A DNA stretch of 64,000 nt from Varroa destructor (taxonomy: Eukaryota > Arthropoda > Arachnida > Mesostigmata > Varroidae), in NCBI RefSeq assembly GCF_002443255.2, contig NW_019211457.1, positions 26,094,921 through 26,158,920 on the forward strand, in the 5' to 3' direction. Position 1 is the first letter of the stretch. The number at the start of each line of letters is the position of its first letter. Below the pieces are notes generated by a model that made no database searches, had not been told where the DNA came from, and saw nothing but the letters and a program-made list of their open reading frames with translations. The translations under genes and the position numbers were made by a program. Below, one piece after another: positions 23,207-34,972 of the stretch.

Positions 23207-23835
23207 TTATTCGTACGTCTCAGATATCACTGGATGTTGCCCACTGGCGGATCTGCCGGCGCCATTATTTCCAAGGTCGCTCAGTCGCAATAGTATCTTT
23301 ACAGCAGCGCCATCGCTAATGTCAGCAGCAGTAACACAAAAAGGCAGTTCTTGCGAGGTCTTCCTTTCTGTTCCGTCCTGTTTTTGGTGACCACCTTCGC
23401 TGCCGTGGCCATCATCGATACAATTGTAGTCCGCAGAAGTTTTCGCCCGCAACACGAATTAGGTCACACTGGTCAGTGTCGCAGGTGCTGGTTGCAGAGG
23501 AAGTCATTTTTGCCGCATTTTTGTTCGTCTGCTCTTCGTTTTCGTCACTGTCGACCATCATCAACGCTGCAGGGACGGTCATCATCAACATGAATGTTGC
23601 CGACTTTCCTTTTTTTTCTACCGTTGCTTCTGTTTTTACCGCTGCTAGTTCTACTGATGCTACCGGGGCGCTTGCCCATTGTTAATTTCTTTTCGAAGGA
23701 AGTACACCGTCCTGCTATGTTGTCGTCGCCTCCTGCAGAGTCAAATCGAGGCGCTCGAAAGACAACATTCGGGGTGGACTTTTGTGATAGATGGCGGATG
23801 ACGTCATGACATAGTACTGTTCTTGATCTCGACAA
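23207..23835 (-). other. Purine-rich minus-strand stretch with three overlapping open frames
   Basis: Minus-strand frames at 23545-23835, 23412-23681 and 23207-23455 follow one another, each in a different frame and each stop-poor. They give acidic or basic hydrophilic peptides, for example DSDENEEQTNKNAAKMTSS in the middle one and GSEGGHQKQDGTERKTSQEL in the last. The middle frame has ATGs, and the first contains a basic run NGRKKRKVG that resembles a nuclear localisation signal. One disordered coding region with frame errors or introns is possible. A/G skew of this strand alone would also suppress stops and enrich Lys, Glu, Asp and Gly codons. Plus-strand frames here are shadows either way. 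Confidence 0.25.
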
Positions 23836-24946
23836 CTCAACTGCTGCTTTTGACCATGCACCATGCTAAAATCTGCATAGTATGAAATACATAGGAAGAG
23901 CGATGACGCGCAACACTCTGCCCCTGCTGGGAACTCTTTTTTCTATCGAAGCAACGCTAGCTAATCTATCTAGCCATCCAGTGAAAATCGCCGCTGTGTT
24001 GTACCCCATCCTCTATATCTGACACCCCTTGTATGCGTGTTTATAAAAATATTACCCCACATCGGTTGCTAACTTCAGAACTGTTAATGCTGATGACGAA
24101 AACATCACCAGGAGAGGTGACCTTTTAGCGATAACTTTTTTTTTTCCTAGTGATAACAGTATTGAGCACTGTAGAAACAGCAGTTTACGGCGGACTAATT
24201 GTCATTGGCTCACCTTGGACCCCACGACTTTGATCAAACAAACAAGCAAGCAAGGGAATTCTTCTCGACGGTCACCGTCTTACACAGTTTTGAGACAGAA
24301 GTGTTGTACTCGCTTTCATCCCCCTCAACTCTTACCGTGGCTTTTTCCGGATCTGTTAACCGTCGTCGCTTGACGTCGGAGTGGCCCGTTTACATTATGC
24401 AACAGGAGAATCCGTCGATCCTTTGTGAAATATTACTATTCACAGTAATTTTAGTATAACTAGGGGCGCTTAGTACTAACATCAAATAGAAAGCTATTCT
24501 GAATGAGTTCGGCTTGCCTATGATGGACGGTATCGTAACCATAGTTATAAAATGAATGAGTTGATTTCGGTGCTATGCTAGTACCGTAGATTTAGCTGAA
24601 GATCATAGTACTACAACAAAACTTTTGGCCTTTTTCGTCCGGTTGGTGGCCACAAGTACGACAGGGAAATTTGGTCCCACTCACAGCATAATCTAATTTT
24701 GACTAGCGGTAAAACAAGACAACATCACAGAAATTCCGCCATCGAACACGTCCATGACTTCACGGCGTCGCCTGCACACGGGAAACTACTGTAGTCATAA
24801 CGGACTGTGGCTTCACTCACCTGAAAATTCACAGAAAAGCGCAGATGAAGCAGACCTATTGTAATCTAAGTTACCTTTGAAAATCTCCATTCCGTTTTAC
24901 TTGCGGACTTACCATACGAATATAGCAGGGTCTGTATAAATGTTCC

Positions 24947-25000
24947 CGTGATTAGCTTCCTGGTACCGTCGGGTTTTTCTAATCACGCCAGCCGGCGTGA
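24947..25000. repeat. Two overlapping hairpins sharing one arm
   Basis: CTAATCACG (24979-24987) pairs perfectly with the upstream arm CGTGATTAG (24947-24955). The overlapping TCACGCC (24983-24989) pairs perfectly with the downstream arm GGCGTGA (24994-25000) across a 4-nt loop. The two structures cannot form together. Confidence 0.6.
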
Positions 25001-26914
25001 GAAACTAGCAATGTTATCGTTCGGTGTTGAATACGCCTGTGTCTGTACAGCGTAGCAAACAGAGACGAAGACAGTAACAAGTGAAACCCATTTGAAGGTT
25101 CGACAATTCCAACAATAATTTTAAGCTAATTACTTTGGTCTTGAAGCTGATACCGTTATAAAGAACCGTGCTTCTTGAACAATATGCGAAACAACAAAGA
25201 CCAATAATACTATACGGGAAGATTGTCGTTTTCTTTTCTATTAAATCAAATAATTCGACGGAACAGATGAGCCAGGTAAGTTGATGATAATTTCGTTTTT
25301 ATGGAAAGCACAAGCGGAGATTCGGCGCTTTATTACGATGTCCAAATATCTATTCCTCATTTTACAAATTATCCTTAGCTGATCACGAATTTCATTAAAA
25401 TACAGACTCCAAGACCTATAATACCCCTGATGAAATATCCCCTGTGACGCAGTACGACCACTGTTCTATGCCTCTGCCAGATATAGTTAGCACATCGGAC
25501 TTCAAGTTCGACACATCGTTTTCGTGGACGTCTCAGAGATGCGATTCGACCTTGGCTAGTACAGGAAATTAACAGGTAGTATCGCGTTTTGTATAGATCG
25601 AACCATAACTCCTTCTGATTTCGCAAAAGCAAACCTTCTAGCTGGTTTAATCAAAGACTAAGTGCAATCATATGCGAAGCTGGGTTCTTTACGAAATTAC
25701 CATAGCGACCGATCACCCACAATTAACACGATCCTCTTCTAAAGTGAAACCCCCTTTTTATGATTAAAAAACAAAAAGGAACAATCTGATTTGTCTGCAA
25801 TGAATGAAGAACGAACTTGAGTATCTGGTTGGACTTCCGTCTGTCGGCTAGCACTAGAATGTTATCGTTGTTCGAATGATTCAACCGAGCTGCCCATTTG
25901 TCTGTTCGCCGTTAGTATCCGTCCCAACATTGATAGCACCGCTACGACACGCTGGACGGGGCCAGCCAGAATACCTCTTAACCCCTATGATATTCAAAGG
26001 CAACATTTTATACGTTGGTAGCATGTATTACCAATCGGCTCCAGTCCGTTGATTACGGTTACGGCGAGGTCGAATGCTCAAAATGAATTTGTCCGCCGAC
26101 GCCGAGATGGCACCGAAGGTAGTGTCACTTCATCTGGCTTTGTTGCTATGGGCGTTTGAAATGTTAGGGAGTCCAAATGTTGATATATCCGTATGGCGTA
26201 ATGGTATTTTTCTACCGAAATCTATCGCCGATGCTGGCAATGAGGCAAAAAAAAAAAACGATGGTGAAAACTAACGAACATCTTCGGTTGGGCAGAAGTC
26301 GTTACTAAAGGCGACAGAAGCGCGGTCTGTGAGGGCAGCGTTTGTCGCTGGTGGCATGGTCTACTCATGCTACAACGAGCCCGTCACAGGCGATGTTGAC
26401 GAATTTGCCTATGAGCCTTAATGTGTCTTATTCGCAAACATTGGCAACATAAGCAAAAATGCCGTGCGCAGTAAGCACCGCACCATTTCTTCTCCATCGG
26501 AAACATCTAGCCGAACGGAATTGGCGACATTATACATGAGCATTGTATGTATACGCTCACAAACAGACCTACACAGACGCTAGACGCTCAATGCTTTGTC
26601 GGCTTTCGACGAACAGACGAAGATTTTCATTAGATCTTGAGGGAAGGCATAGGTGTTAGCGGTGTCCGTTGCGAGCCTTGCAGCCATTGGCAACAATTGC
26701 CACTAGCAGCCCAATCAAAATTACCACGATGATAAAAATTTATATCGATATACTCATCACTATCACACTGAGAGTACCAGAGGGTGTCGGTACGAGAACA
26801 AAAATCAATATTTCTTCAGGGATGCTCTTGAGCGTCTGTTCAAACCTGAACGTATTTGCGTAAGACAATGTATGAGAAGTGCCTCATACGCATTTCTTGA
26901 TACGGCCACAGTAA

Positions 26915-26930
26915 TGGCGGCGGCGGCGGC
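26915..26930. repeat. GGC triplet repeat (about 5 units)
   Basis: A short (GGC)n run. On the minus strand it is GCC, giving an arginine run in one frame. Confidence 0.85.
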
Positions 26931-27564
26931 GTCGTGGAAGCGGCAAAATCAAAAACCCGCGGAGACATTTATGGAAAAGCTGTGGTCTAATATGGGTTAG
27001 CTGCCCGCAAATGCACCATCTGAGAGGAAAATTACTTTGGAATGAATCTTCAGAACGTGCAATAGAGATAGGCAAAACAAGTTACGCCTATTTTGTTGAG
27101 TACGTATGAGCTATATAGTCCTTTTGGAATTTGGAGCTGCTCAGGAGGAGGGCCGATGGACCCGGCAAGTTCAATGTGTAGATCGATAAACACGGAGAGT
27201 TTAAACTTGGATTGTTTTCATCCAGTTCAACTACTGACAGAAATTGACACTTATCTATTCAGCGGACGCAGGTGATATAGTAGCCTATACATTTACCTAA
27301 GTGCGTATATATATAATTGACCATTGCTAGTGGAAATGACCCTAACGATTTTCTGTGTATAGATTCGGCTTAGCTTGAAAATAATACAGTGAAAACGATG
27401 TATCTAAAAGAATATTGAAAGCTTCCCCAAAGACCTGCCTATAGGCTTACAAAAAACTTACTTTCTCAGTGGGTTTAGTTACAGTTTTAAGAATCCCAGC
27501 ACGATAGTTACTTAGCTTTTCAAGCAATACACAAGAGCCGCGTAATCTGAGTTGGTGTTCAGAT

Positions 27565-27609
27565 ATTTTCAGCCGGTAAAAAACCGTTTACTCTTGACCG
27601 GCTGAGAAT
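27565..27609. repeat. 13-bp inverted repeat with one mismatch
   Basis: ATTTTCAGCCGGT (27565-27577) and ACCGGCTGAGAAT (27597-27609) pair over 13 bases with one mismatch, around a 19-nt loop. Confidence 0.75.
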
Positions 27610-27697
27610 TTTCCTAAAGATATCCGTATTCTCATATTGTGTACTTGCTTAGATTCTCCAGCGACCTAATATTAGCACAGAAGTTTGGAAATAAAGC

Positions 27698-27715
27698 TTT
27701 GTTTTGTTTTGTTTG
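27698..27715. repeat. Short GTTTT repeat
   Basis: Three to four units of GTTTT. Confidence 0.85.
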
Positions 27716-27922
27716 AAGCAGCGACGATATAACCGCAGTAGGGTAAACGGTTAGCGGTGACATAGTGCTGGTTAAATAGCAACTGAAACACCATATAATG
27801 CAAGCAGAGCTAGGGGTAGAGCGTACTTGCTAAAAGACCGTGCTATAATTAGGACAAGATAAGAGTATCTGAAGTAGGTTAACTGAACAGCCACGCTTCG
27901 TTTTGTGGTGACAGACAATCGT

Positions 27923-27939
27923 GTGAAGCATTGCTTCAC
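27923..27939. repeat. 17-nt palindrome
   Basis: GTGAAGCA and TGCTTCAC are separated by a single T, giving 8 perfect pairs. Confidence 0.8.
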
Positions 27940-28907
27940 GTTGCGGAAGTACCGGACGTAGAATTCAAAAGATTTGTTTTAGATTAATCGTATAATTCAT
28001 GCATAGAATTATTAAAGGAGTGCCTTCGAGTCGGTAAAACAGGGCATACATAGTGTATGGAGTAGCCCGGGAGCTGAACGGAATGACCCGAACAATCTAG
28101 TGGTTCTAGACAGGGTGATAAGGAAAACAGTACTTTCCCTTGAAAACTGCATTGGGTCGGCACGGATTGCCCTAGTGAGGAAAAGGCGGTAGCGCAACGT
28201 CATGACTATTAGTTCATTCATTCATGCTTAATTGACACCGAACAGGTCTGAATTGGCTTTGGGCTTTTATTTTGTAGAGACTGGCACAGCAATGCTGGAT
28301 AAAGGCCGGCACATGTGTACGGCTAAACGTGGGTAAATTTTACATATCTGGGGTGCTATTCGTTGTGCCCGACGATAGTACCATTTGTTGTACTTTATTG
28401 GATAAACCGTGAACTTGTGAAGTGACGATCGTTGTCGGAACAACTTTTTTTTTTTGTGTAAAAACTACAATCCGAATACCAGTCCTCTATTCGCTAGGGA
28501 TTTATCCCATATGCACATACCATGAAGAGTCGAAGTGAAAATCTTGTGGATGTTGCAGCGAACCAGACTAATACTATGGTATTGGCAAGCCAGTTTTAGC
28601 TGTGACCAGCTTTGGAAAACTTTATTGTCAGAAAAAGGTTCTCGTAGTGAAGCAATAGTTCCGCTACCACCCTTCGCTTGCTTTAGCTATCACTATGGCG
28701 TCGCTGACACCCGCATTTGTGTCACTCACAGTGCAGGCCCAGGAAGCAGCTTTGCATAGCAGAACAGGCGTGTAGATCGGCCTAAAGCAACACTAGGATC
28801 TTCAGGTCCATCAGGGTAAGCATTTCAATCATAGCCTCATCTATCAGCGCCACTAAAGCTCGATTCCGACTAAGCAAATTTTTTTACGTCGGCAAATCAA
28901 CTTTCCA

Positions 28908-28949
28908 ATTTTTAGGAAGGCCCCACGTCAGTGGGGCCTTCCTAAAAAT
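28908..28949. repeat. Perfect 19-bp inverted repeat with GTCA loop
   Basis: The left arm ATTTTTAGGAAGGCCCCAC (28908-28926) and right arm at 28931-28949 are exact reverse complements, with a 4-nt loop GTCA. It has a GC-rich core, and the outer T5/A5 belong to the stem. It resembles a bacterial terminator at first sight, but on neither strand is the stem followed by a T run, so it is not one. With the hairpins at 1354 and 2741 it makes three of nearly equal length and unrelated sequence. Confidence 0.97.
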
Positions 28950-29810
28950 ATATAGCAAAATAGTGTTGGGCGCGGCTTTTGCTGGGAATGTTGATAAGAA
29001 ATCGAAATAGATCGCTTTATCTGAAGCCGATGCGATGTTTAGGAAGTTGAAATAGATTAAATTCAAATGTGCTACTTTACGTTTAGTTATAATAAAATTA
29101 ATTGGAACTATTAAATCTAGCTATATTAAATAGAATATGTTATTAATGACATATCTTGTTGATCAAAAACCCAATCAAATTAACTGTTAACACCAAAGAA
29201 ATATAATATAATGGGCTTTTTCTCAGATAACTCCGATGGGTAATACTTTGTGGCTTACTGGTTTTGCCTTTTATCGAAAACACGATCGTCTGGCAGAATT
29301 GATTACTATGAGCTGCGTTGAAAATCCGCCAGTTCCTCGGTTACGGTCCTTATTATTGTGTTTGTGGCTACAAGTTCCATACCAAAGCCGACCTGCCTAT
29401 ACGAACGCTATTGCTATACATACAAAACCGCGTAGATGAATGGCATCACACCCTTGAGTTCCGGCATATAGAAACGTCATAACGCCATACGGAACGCATC
29501 GCGGTCCTGAATAACTGTCTAATAAGAAGCAGTGATGGTTTACTTAACAATGAATAGGAGTTCGCCTCGCTGGCCCAGGAAGGAACCAAGCAAAGTACCG
29601 CAATTACCATAGTTTTGTTAGCTAGTGATGTTTATATTAGATCTTGTGACTCCAAAAACGGAAACCTTCGAGCGGAACTTTATATATAATCTATCGTATT
29701 ACGACCTATGCTGCTGGATAGGATGGCTGATAGTAGTAGGAACGTTAGATAAAATTTGTCTTTTTTTAAACTATAGGTAAACGTTTATATAATGCGAGTT
29801 TAGATATATT

Positions 29811-29813
29811 AAA

Positions 29814-29853
<40 letters not shown>
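29811..29853. repeat. A12 followed by a long AT microsatellite
   Basis: Twelve A (29811-29822) run into about 16 AT units (to 29853). It is the longest simple repeat in the window. Confidence 0.95.
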
Positions 29854-29860
<7 letters not shown>

Positions 29861-30114
29861 GCCCTCTTTCGGAAATATAGAAATATTTTTTTATTTGTTT
29901 ATAGATTTTAGTAATTGATGTTCGGAACACTATGCATATTCATATGCTCTTTCGAGCAAAACATAATGTAATCCAAAATTGGTCGGGAATTTATTACCAA
30001 CATCGAAATCATAATTTCTTAATGAGATATGTTCTTACTGTTTGGACGCAAATTAGATCCCAGATGATTTTGCTTGCAGCATCGTTGACTTAATAATTGA
30101 ATCATTCATAGGTT

Positions 30115-30131
30115 TATATATATATATATAT
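30115..30131. repeat. (TA)8 microsatellite
   Basis: Uninterrupted TA dinucleotides in AT-rich surroundings. Confidence 0.9.
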
Positions 30132-30396
30132 GCATAATCCCCGCGCTTAGATACCCGATTCCGTCTTAGTTGTTTATCCTTCCGTAACAAATACGTGCAT
30201 CTCACTAGATGAAGGTTTGGATATAGCAAGCTCCTCGTGCTTGCCTCGTAAGCAACCTACGTTCATTCAAAATGGCGTCGACATGGTTTTTTGCTAAGTC
30301 GCCATACAAACATCAATGGGCAGCTTTATGTAGCCTAAAACACACGTGTTTTTATCGTATGCGATCGTGAACGACTAATTATAGTTAGGCCCGACT

Positions 30397-30960
30397 ATGC
30401 CCCCATTCATCATATTCCATTGGCGTAATCTATCGCTAAATCGTCCGTCTCCATCAACGACGAATACGGACTCCAACGGAAGACGGCACGTACGATCGTC
30501 CACTCAGCTTGTCAGACCGGCTCCCACGATACGTTCGTATTATTCTATAGGCGGAAAACGGCAATACGGACAGCTGTACTGACTGAAACTAAATGGAGAA
30601 TGGCTTTAACTGCCGAAGGTGCTACCGCTGCTGTGGTAGCAGCTTCGGCCGGCCAAACCGGTTACTGCAAGCTGGCGGTAACCGCAACAACAACTGCCTC
30701 ACACGAGCGAACTCGTGACCCGCTCGTATCGTCGTGCGCGATCGTGGGCGGCCAATCAACAAATTATAAGTCGGATATCACCGGCACACCGCTATAGGCA
30801 CCATAAGCACCGTACATCCGTATCCATAGGGTCTATAAGCGCCATTATTGTGCGGCGTTCAACCAAGCCTGTTACATCGCCGACCGTTATAATTATCTTG
30901 ACCGCACTGTGTGGTGAGTATGAAAGTCATTGCTATTGCTGTCGTCGTCATTGGCGATAG
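30397..30960 (+). other. CpG-richer island with short open frames, possible 5' exon region
   Basis: This patch has visibly more CG dinucleotides than its surroundings. Three plus-strand frames lie in it. One, at 30600-30797, starts in an excellent Kozak context (GAGAATGGCT: A at -3, G at +4) and gives a 65-residue Ala- and Thr-rich peptide beginning MALTAEGATAAVVAASAGQT. Another, open through 30715-30913, ends at a good donor (TGTG/GTGAGT, GT at 30914-30915). A promoter with first exon would explain this, but no TATA or initiator element can be fixed. The two frames overlap, so at most one is real. Confidence 0.2.
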
Positions 30961-31842
30961 TTCGTTTACGTCTATATAGGCTCGCGCGGAAGATAAAATA
31001 AAATGTTAAGGAGAGACATAATCGACGGGTTAGTGGGGTTATGGTCAACGTGTATACGCATGCTATGTAAAATGCGGAGCAACAGGTTTAAAGCTGAAAC
31101 AATCGTACAACGGTAAGCGTATTTTAATGTTGTGATTTAGGAGTAGCTCGTGATTGAAGCCACTGCATCGGCAGAACTTCTGCTTATGTCGCCGCGGAAG
31201 ACCGAACGCAGTTATAAACGTCTCTTGGTGGTGTTTTGTTTAGACGTACCACTTTTTCCTCGCAATAATTTTGGCATCATTTCTACCACAACCCTCGCTG
31301 CCGGAGAATGGTCATAGGAAAAATAAACAAAAAAAAAAGTAAAATTCGCCACTTAAAGAATACTACGTACGTCAGTCGTGTTTCGTGTTCATTGACGTTC
31401 GCGTTACCGTTTCGTTGATTAATAGTACCTGCAGTGAAGATTGTTTCGAATGGACGATAAGGGCCACATGAGTAGCAACAATAAGAATTGATATGGAAAT
31501 AGAAATAGAAACAAGATGCCTTAGTTCTTTGCCGTAAGATTACCTGCCATACGTCCAGCAGCCTCTTCCTTTAAAGCGCAATTAAAAGCCAAAGACGATT
31601 TTCGCATAACGAGGGAATTCAGACCATCGGCTTTATGCGGCAGCTTTCGTATCGCCGACGAGGAAGTAAGAGAAGTGTAGAAGAACCAAGTACTGATACA
31701 GCGATCCATTCGTGATCCATTATATGGCACACGGATATAGGTAAATCGATGTTCGACACCCGGACGAAATTACCCTTAGATTTCATGATGACGCTGCTGC
31801 TATTCACTATCTAATTAAGTTTAGTTGGTAAACGTTTAATTT
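30961..31842. other. Non-coding stretch before the gap
   Basis: No supported gene; minus-strand frames at 31521-31807 lack motifs or splice context. Confidence 0.5.
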
Positions 31843-31942
31843 NNNNNNNNNNNNNNNNNNNNNNNNNNNNNNNNNNNNNNNNNNNNNNNNNNNNNNNNNN
31901 NNNNNNNNNNNNNNNNNNNNNNNNNNNNNNNNNNNNNNNNNN
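31843..31942. other. Assembly gap of exactly 100 N
   Basis: One hundred N in a row, the usual placeholder for a scaffold join of unknown true length. The right flank is AT-rich (ATATGTATGTATATAC), so a simple repeat may have broken the assembly. Distances and strand relations across this point are less certain than elsewhere. Confidence 0.99.
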
Positions 31943-34548
31943 ATATGTATGTATATACTAGCAAGAACAAGTCTGATGGATCATTGAATTCTACAGCGGG
32001 TAAAATGATGAAAATTTCTTCAATGTTATGGGAATGAAGCGTCTCAGGGTGTGAGTAAATCAGTGTATACATAGTCTCTAAATGGGCTATTCTAGAAATA
32101 ACCTATCGATTATTTCGTAAGAGACAAGCGTGGAACGTATTTTTAAAGCTGAAGTATCAAATGCTAAGTATGATAAATACGTAAACTGGACATTTTCTTG
32201 AGGCAGATTACCGCGGACGACTTCATTTGTTACACTTGCTTTCCATACAACGCATAGTATTATACATGGACAAGTCAAGAATATGCCATATACACGGACC
32301 GCAAACGTTCGAAATGCAAACCTAGTACTACTTCAGATACTTTGAACCACTTAAGAAGTAACCACTTCGGCACAAAGTTTCAGGTAGGGAAGGTTCATTC
32401 GTCTCTACGCATATCGTATTATCCAAAGCATGGAACTACACATAACATGAAGAATCTCTATGTCTAGGACGCCATAAACCTATGGGGTATTCGAATAAAG
32501 GATTCATTTCTGAGCTGATTTTTCCATTTAGATAGCCCTTTGAATTTTGTCCAACGAACACGTTCTTATTGTAGTTCGCTCGGTGAAGACGGACTGAGTT
32601 ACGCTGACGGGCGTAAAGATGCTTGTATAAATCGTCTCATTCCCGATATTGTTCGCTGATGTTTATCATGCACAGCGACGATAGGTATTTGCCGATGAGA
32701 ATCCTCGTTTTTGTCATAACAGAAACAAAACACGACATTCATTCAAAGTCTTTCGCCGCTTTGTGCCAGGTGGGGAACCCGGGGGACAAAGTGTCTAGAT
32801 TGGCCTGTGCACTTTAATCAGGATTTCGAAATAAGGCTCATCCACCTTGTCTTCCGATTACCCGTATAGCCATGCATAATTAGCTTGTCGTACGCGTAAA
32901 AAAACCACACGCAAATTTTCGCTGTTTACCTGATAAATGTGAGCATATTTAGCTGAATCGAAAAATCAGATTAAAGTGTTTGCCTTTGTGAGTGGCCTTA
33001 CCTTCGATATTAGCCAAGCCGTCATTATCTTAGGGAATACATAATAGTGTCACTCGTGAGCGTGTCCTCGTGAATTACGGCACTTGTGCAATTTAGGCGC
33101 ACTTGGTACGTATTTGTGTTTTTGTCAGTTGAAATTTTTCGAGCTAGCGATGTCTTCAAAATCAACTATTGCTTTACTTTTACTTGAGATATCCTATTTA
33201 GCTCGGCTAGAGATTGTGTGTGATTAGATAATAACATTCAAATTATATACGTTTCATCTTGCTCGAACAGGTATAGTATTATACTGTGTTGCTTGCTGGC
33301 TGATGTTCAAAGGGATGCGTCTCAACCGTTTCTTGTTTTCTAAATGGAACGTCTCGTCACGCGTTTGGTTCAAGATCGAACACGATCTTAGTACGGCTGG
33401 TGATTTGAAGATAGTATAGAACCTATCATTACTATGCTATCGGCTTAGATCTGTCCTGAATTTTTGGCAATATTTTTTGTCACACGATTTTTGTCTTCCC
33501 TTTACGGTGACCCACAGTAACGGCCGGGGCCTCCTCCCTCGTGACTAAGTAACTAAGCACGATAGAGTGGCTTAAGATGTCAGAGTGATACGTTTATAAA
33601 TTTCGTGCCTTGCTATTGACCCCATGGGTAACACACACTAGGTCCGTTATTGCCCATGTGATCAACTAGGCGTTTTCGTGCAATGCAAATATATCGCAGG
33701 CAGCGCTTGCTGTCGCGGCTTAAAGCTGTACTTCGTTCTTCGATTTAATTCAATCGGCTCCGCCCTTCCCTTTGATGATTGTGTTTACTAGCATTCATTT
33801 CATTGCTTGGGATATCTAGCGTAGACAGGTAGCCTCACGATACCTGCAGAAATACCATAATATAGTGTGCTATTAGATGTCCTGTCGTATCAAAAGCCTT
33901 GTCATTCCACCACTTCACCTGGCTGAATATTAGTACCGTGTGGCAATGGGTCGATCAGCATCATGGGTTGCAGAATTTATAGGAACAACAATGTAATTAA
34001 TAGTACCAAACGGCGTGCCCACTTCGACTTATCGAAAAACTATGCTGAATCTGTTTCCGCTGAACAAACGACTATAATCTTAGATAGTCGTTAGACGGAT
34101 AGGCATAGAATGACGACAAACCATGTGGCGGTCGTCTCTGACTTACGGGGAACTGAGCTGATTTTGCAGTATCTGGTAGAGTGTCACGCCTATCATGACG
34201 ACTCTCCATTCAAAATGGCTTGGGATATTTTCTGTTAATTTTGAGCAATATCAACACTCGGAAGATTGGCTAGCATGACATTAAACATAGGCAAATGTTG
34301 GGTTACTCATATAAAACGGCTTAAGCCAATTTTAATATATAGTGCTACCGTGGAATCTATATGGGCGAAGTTTGCTGAACTTGGATATAGCGTGCAAGCC
34401 GTATCCATGTAGCTGATTTAAAGTTATACTATACAACATCTTTTTTTTGTGCGGCTGTATACCCACCCGTAGGCATGAGAGCTTCAGTTCTTCTAGCTTC
34501 TAAGCTTTGCTTTTGCTAGTCGAGAATTACGCATCGAAGGTAGTTCCA
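31943..34548. other. Non-coding stretch, no supported gene
   Basis: Only short frames. Small perfect hairpins at 33372-33389 (7-bp arms) and 34067-34092 (9-bp arms AACGACTAT/ATAGTCGTT, 8-nt loop). Confidence 0.5.
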
Positions 34549-34972
34549 TTACATACAACGTTTCTCGACTTTTGTTTTGGGAAGATGGGCACTTCGGCGA
34601 TAGCTCAATTTAGCCGTCCAATAAGTCAAGCAGACGTCAGCATTCACCAATACCAGCCAGGTTGGTTCGTGTCTTGCATGCTTTTCGTATGAAGCGGCAA
34701 TACGCCGTTGCCACTGAGTCTGTAATCGAAGAAATGCTTTTGCCCTTACCTTTCCTTTGAAACGCCGTCGTCCGGGGTGCTGGCCTGCGGATGCCCCATC
34801 ATGTCCAGCAATGATTCTACATTGCATACGAAATGGCAACCCCAGACTTCCAACGACAGCTCTAGTCTACGCGTTACTCATTTCTTCACCTTGCACGTAG
34901 TCTTCTCGAAGCTGCCATTGTTGCTTAAGCTTCTGCCCCAACATAACACAACTTCCAATGGGGCACCGTTAG
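34549..34972. other. Region with exon-like signals on both strands
   Basis: On the minus strand, a very good donor (GGAAAG/GTAAGG, GT around 34749-34748) closes a 39-codon open segment containing RIIAGHDGASAGQHPGRRRF. Its acceptor is weak. On the plus strand, an ATG at 34801 (A at -3) opens a frame that reaches a donor-like CCGTTAG/GTGAGC (GT at 34973-34974) after SKLPLLLKLLPQHNTTSNGA and PLG. Both cannot easily be real. The minus donor is the stronger single signal. Confidence 0.18.

Larger units (their letters stand above)
23836..27564. other. Non-coding stretch, no supported gene
   Basis: It contains A12 at 26247-26258, a GGC-type repeat at 26915-26930, and a pair of mutually exclusive hairpins at 24947-25000. 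Open frames reach at most about 86 codons, with no splice or motif support. A CCAAG/GTGAGCC donor-like site on the minus strand near 24215 closes only a 20-codon open segment. Confidence 0.45.
28950..30396. other. AT-rich non-coding DNA
   Basis: Very AT-rich, with the AT microsatellite at 29811-29853 and a second TA run at 30115-30131. A 67-codon frame at 29236-29439 has no further support. Confidence 0.5.

Noticed and set aside
28908..28949. Rho-independent terminator
   Set aside because: The palindrome is GC-rich but followed by A, not T, on both strands, and the setting is eukaryotic.
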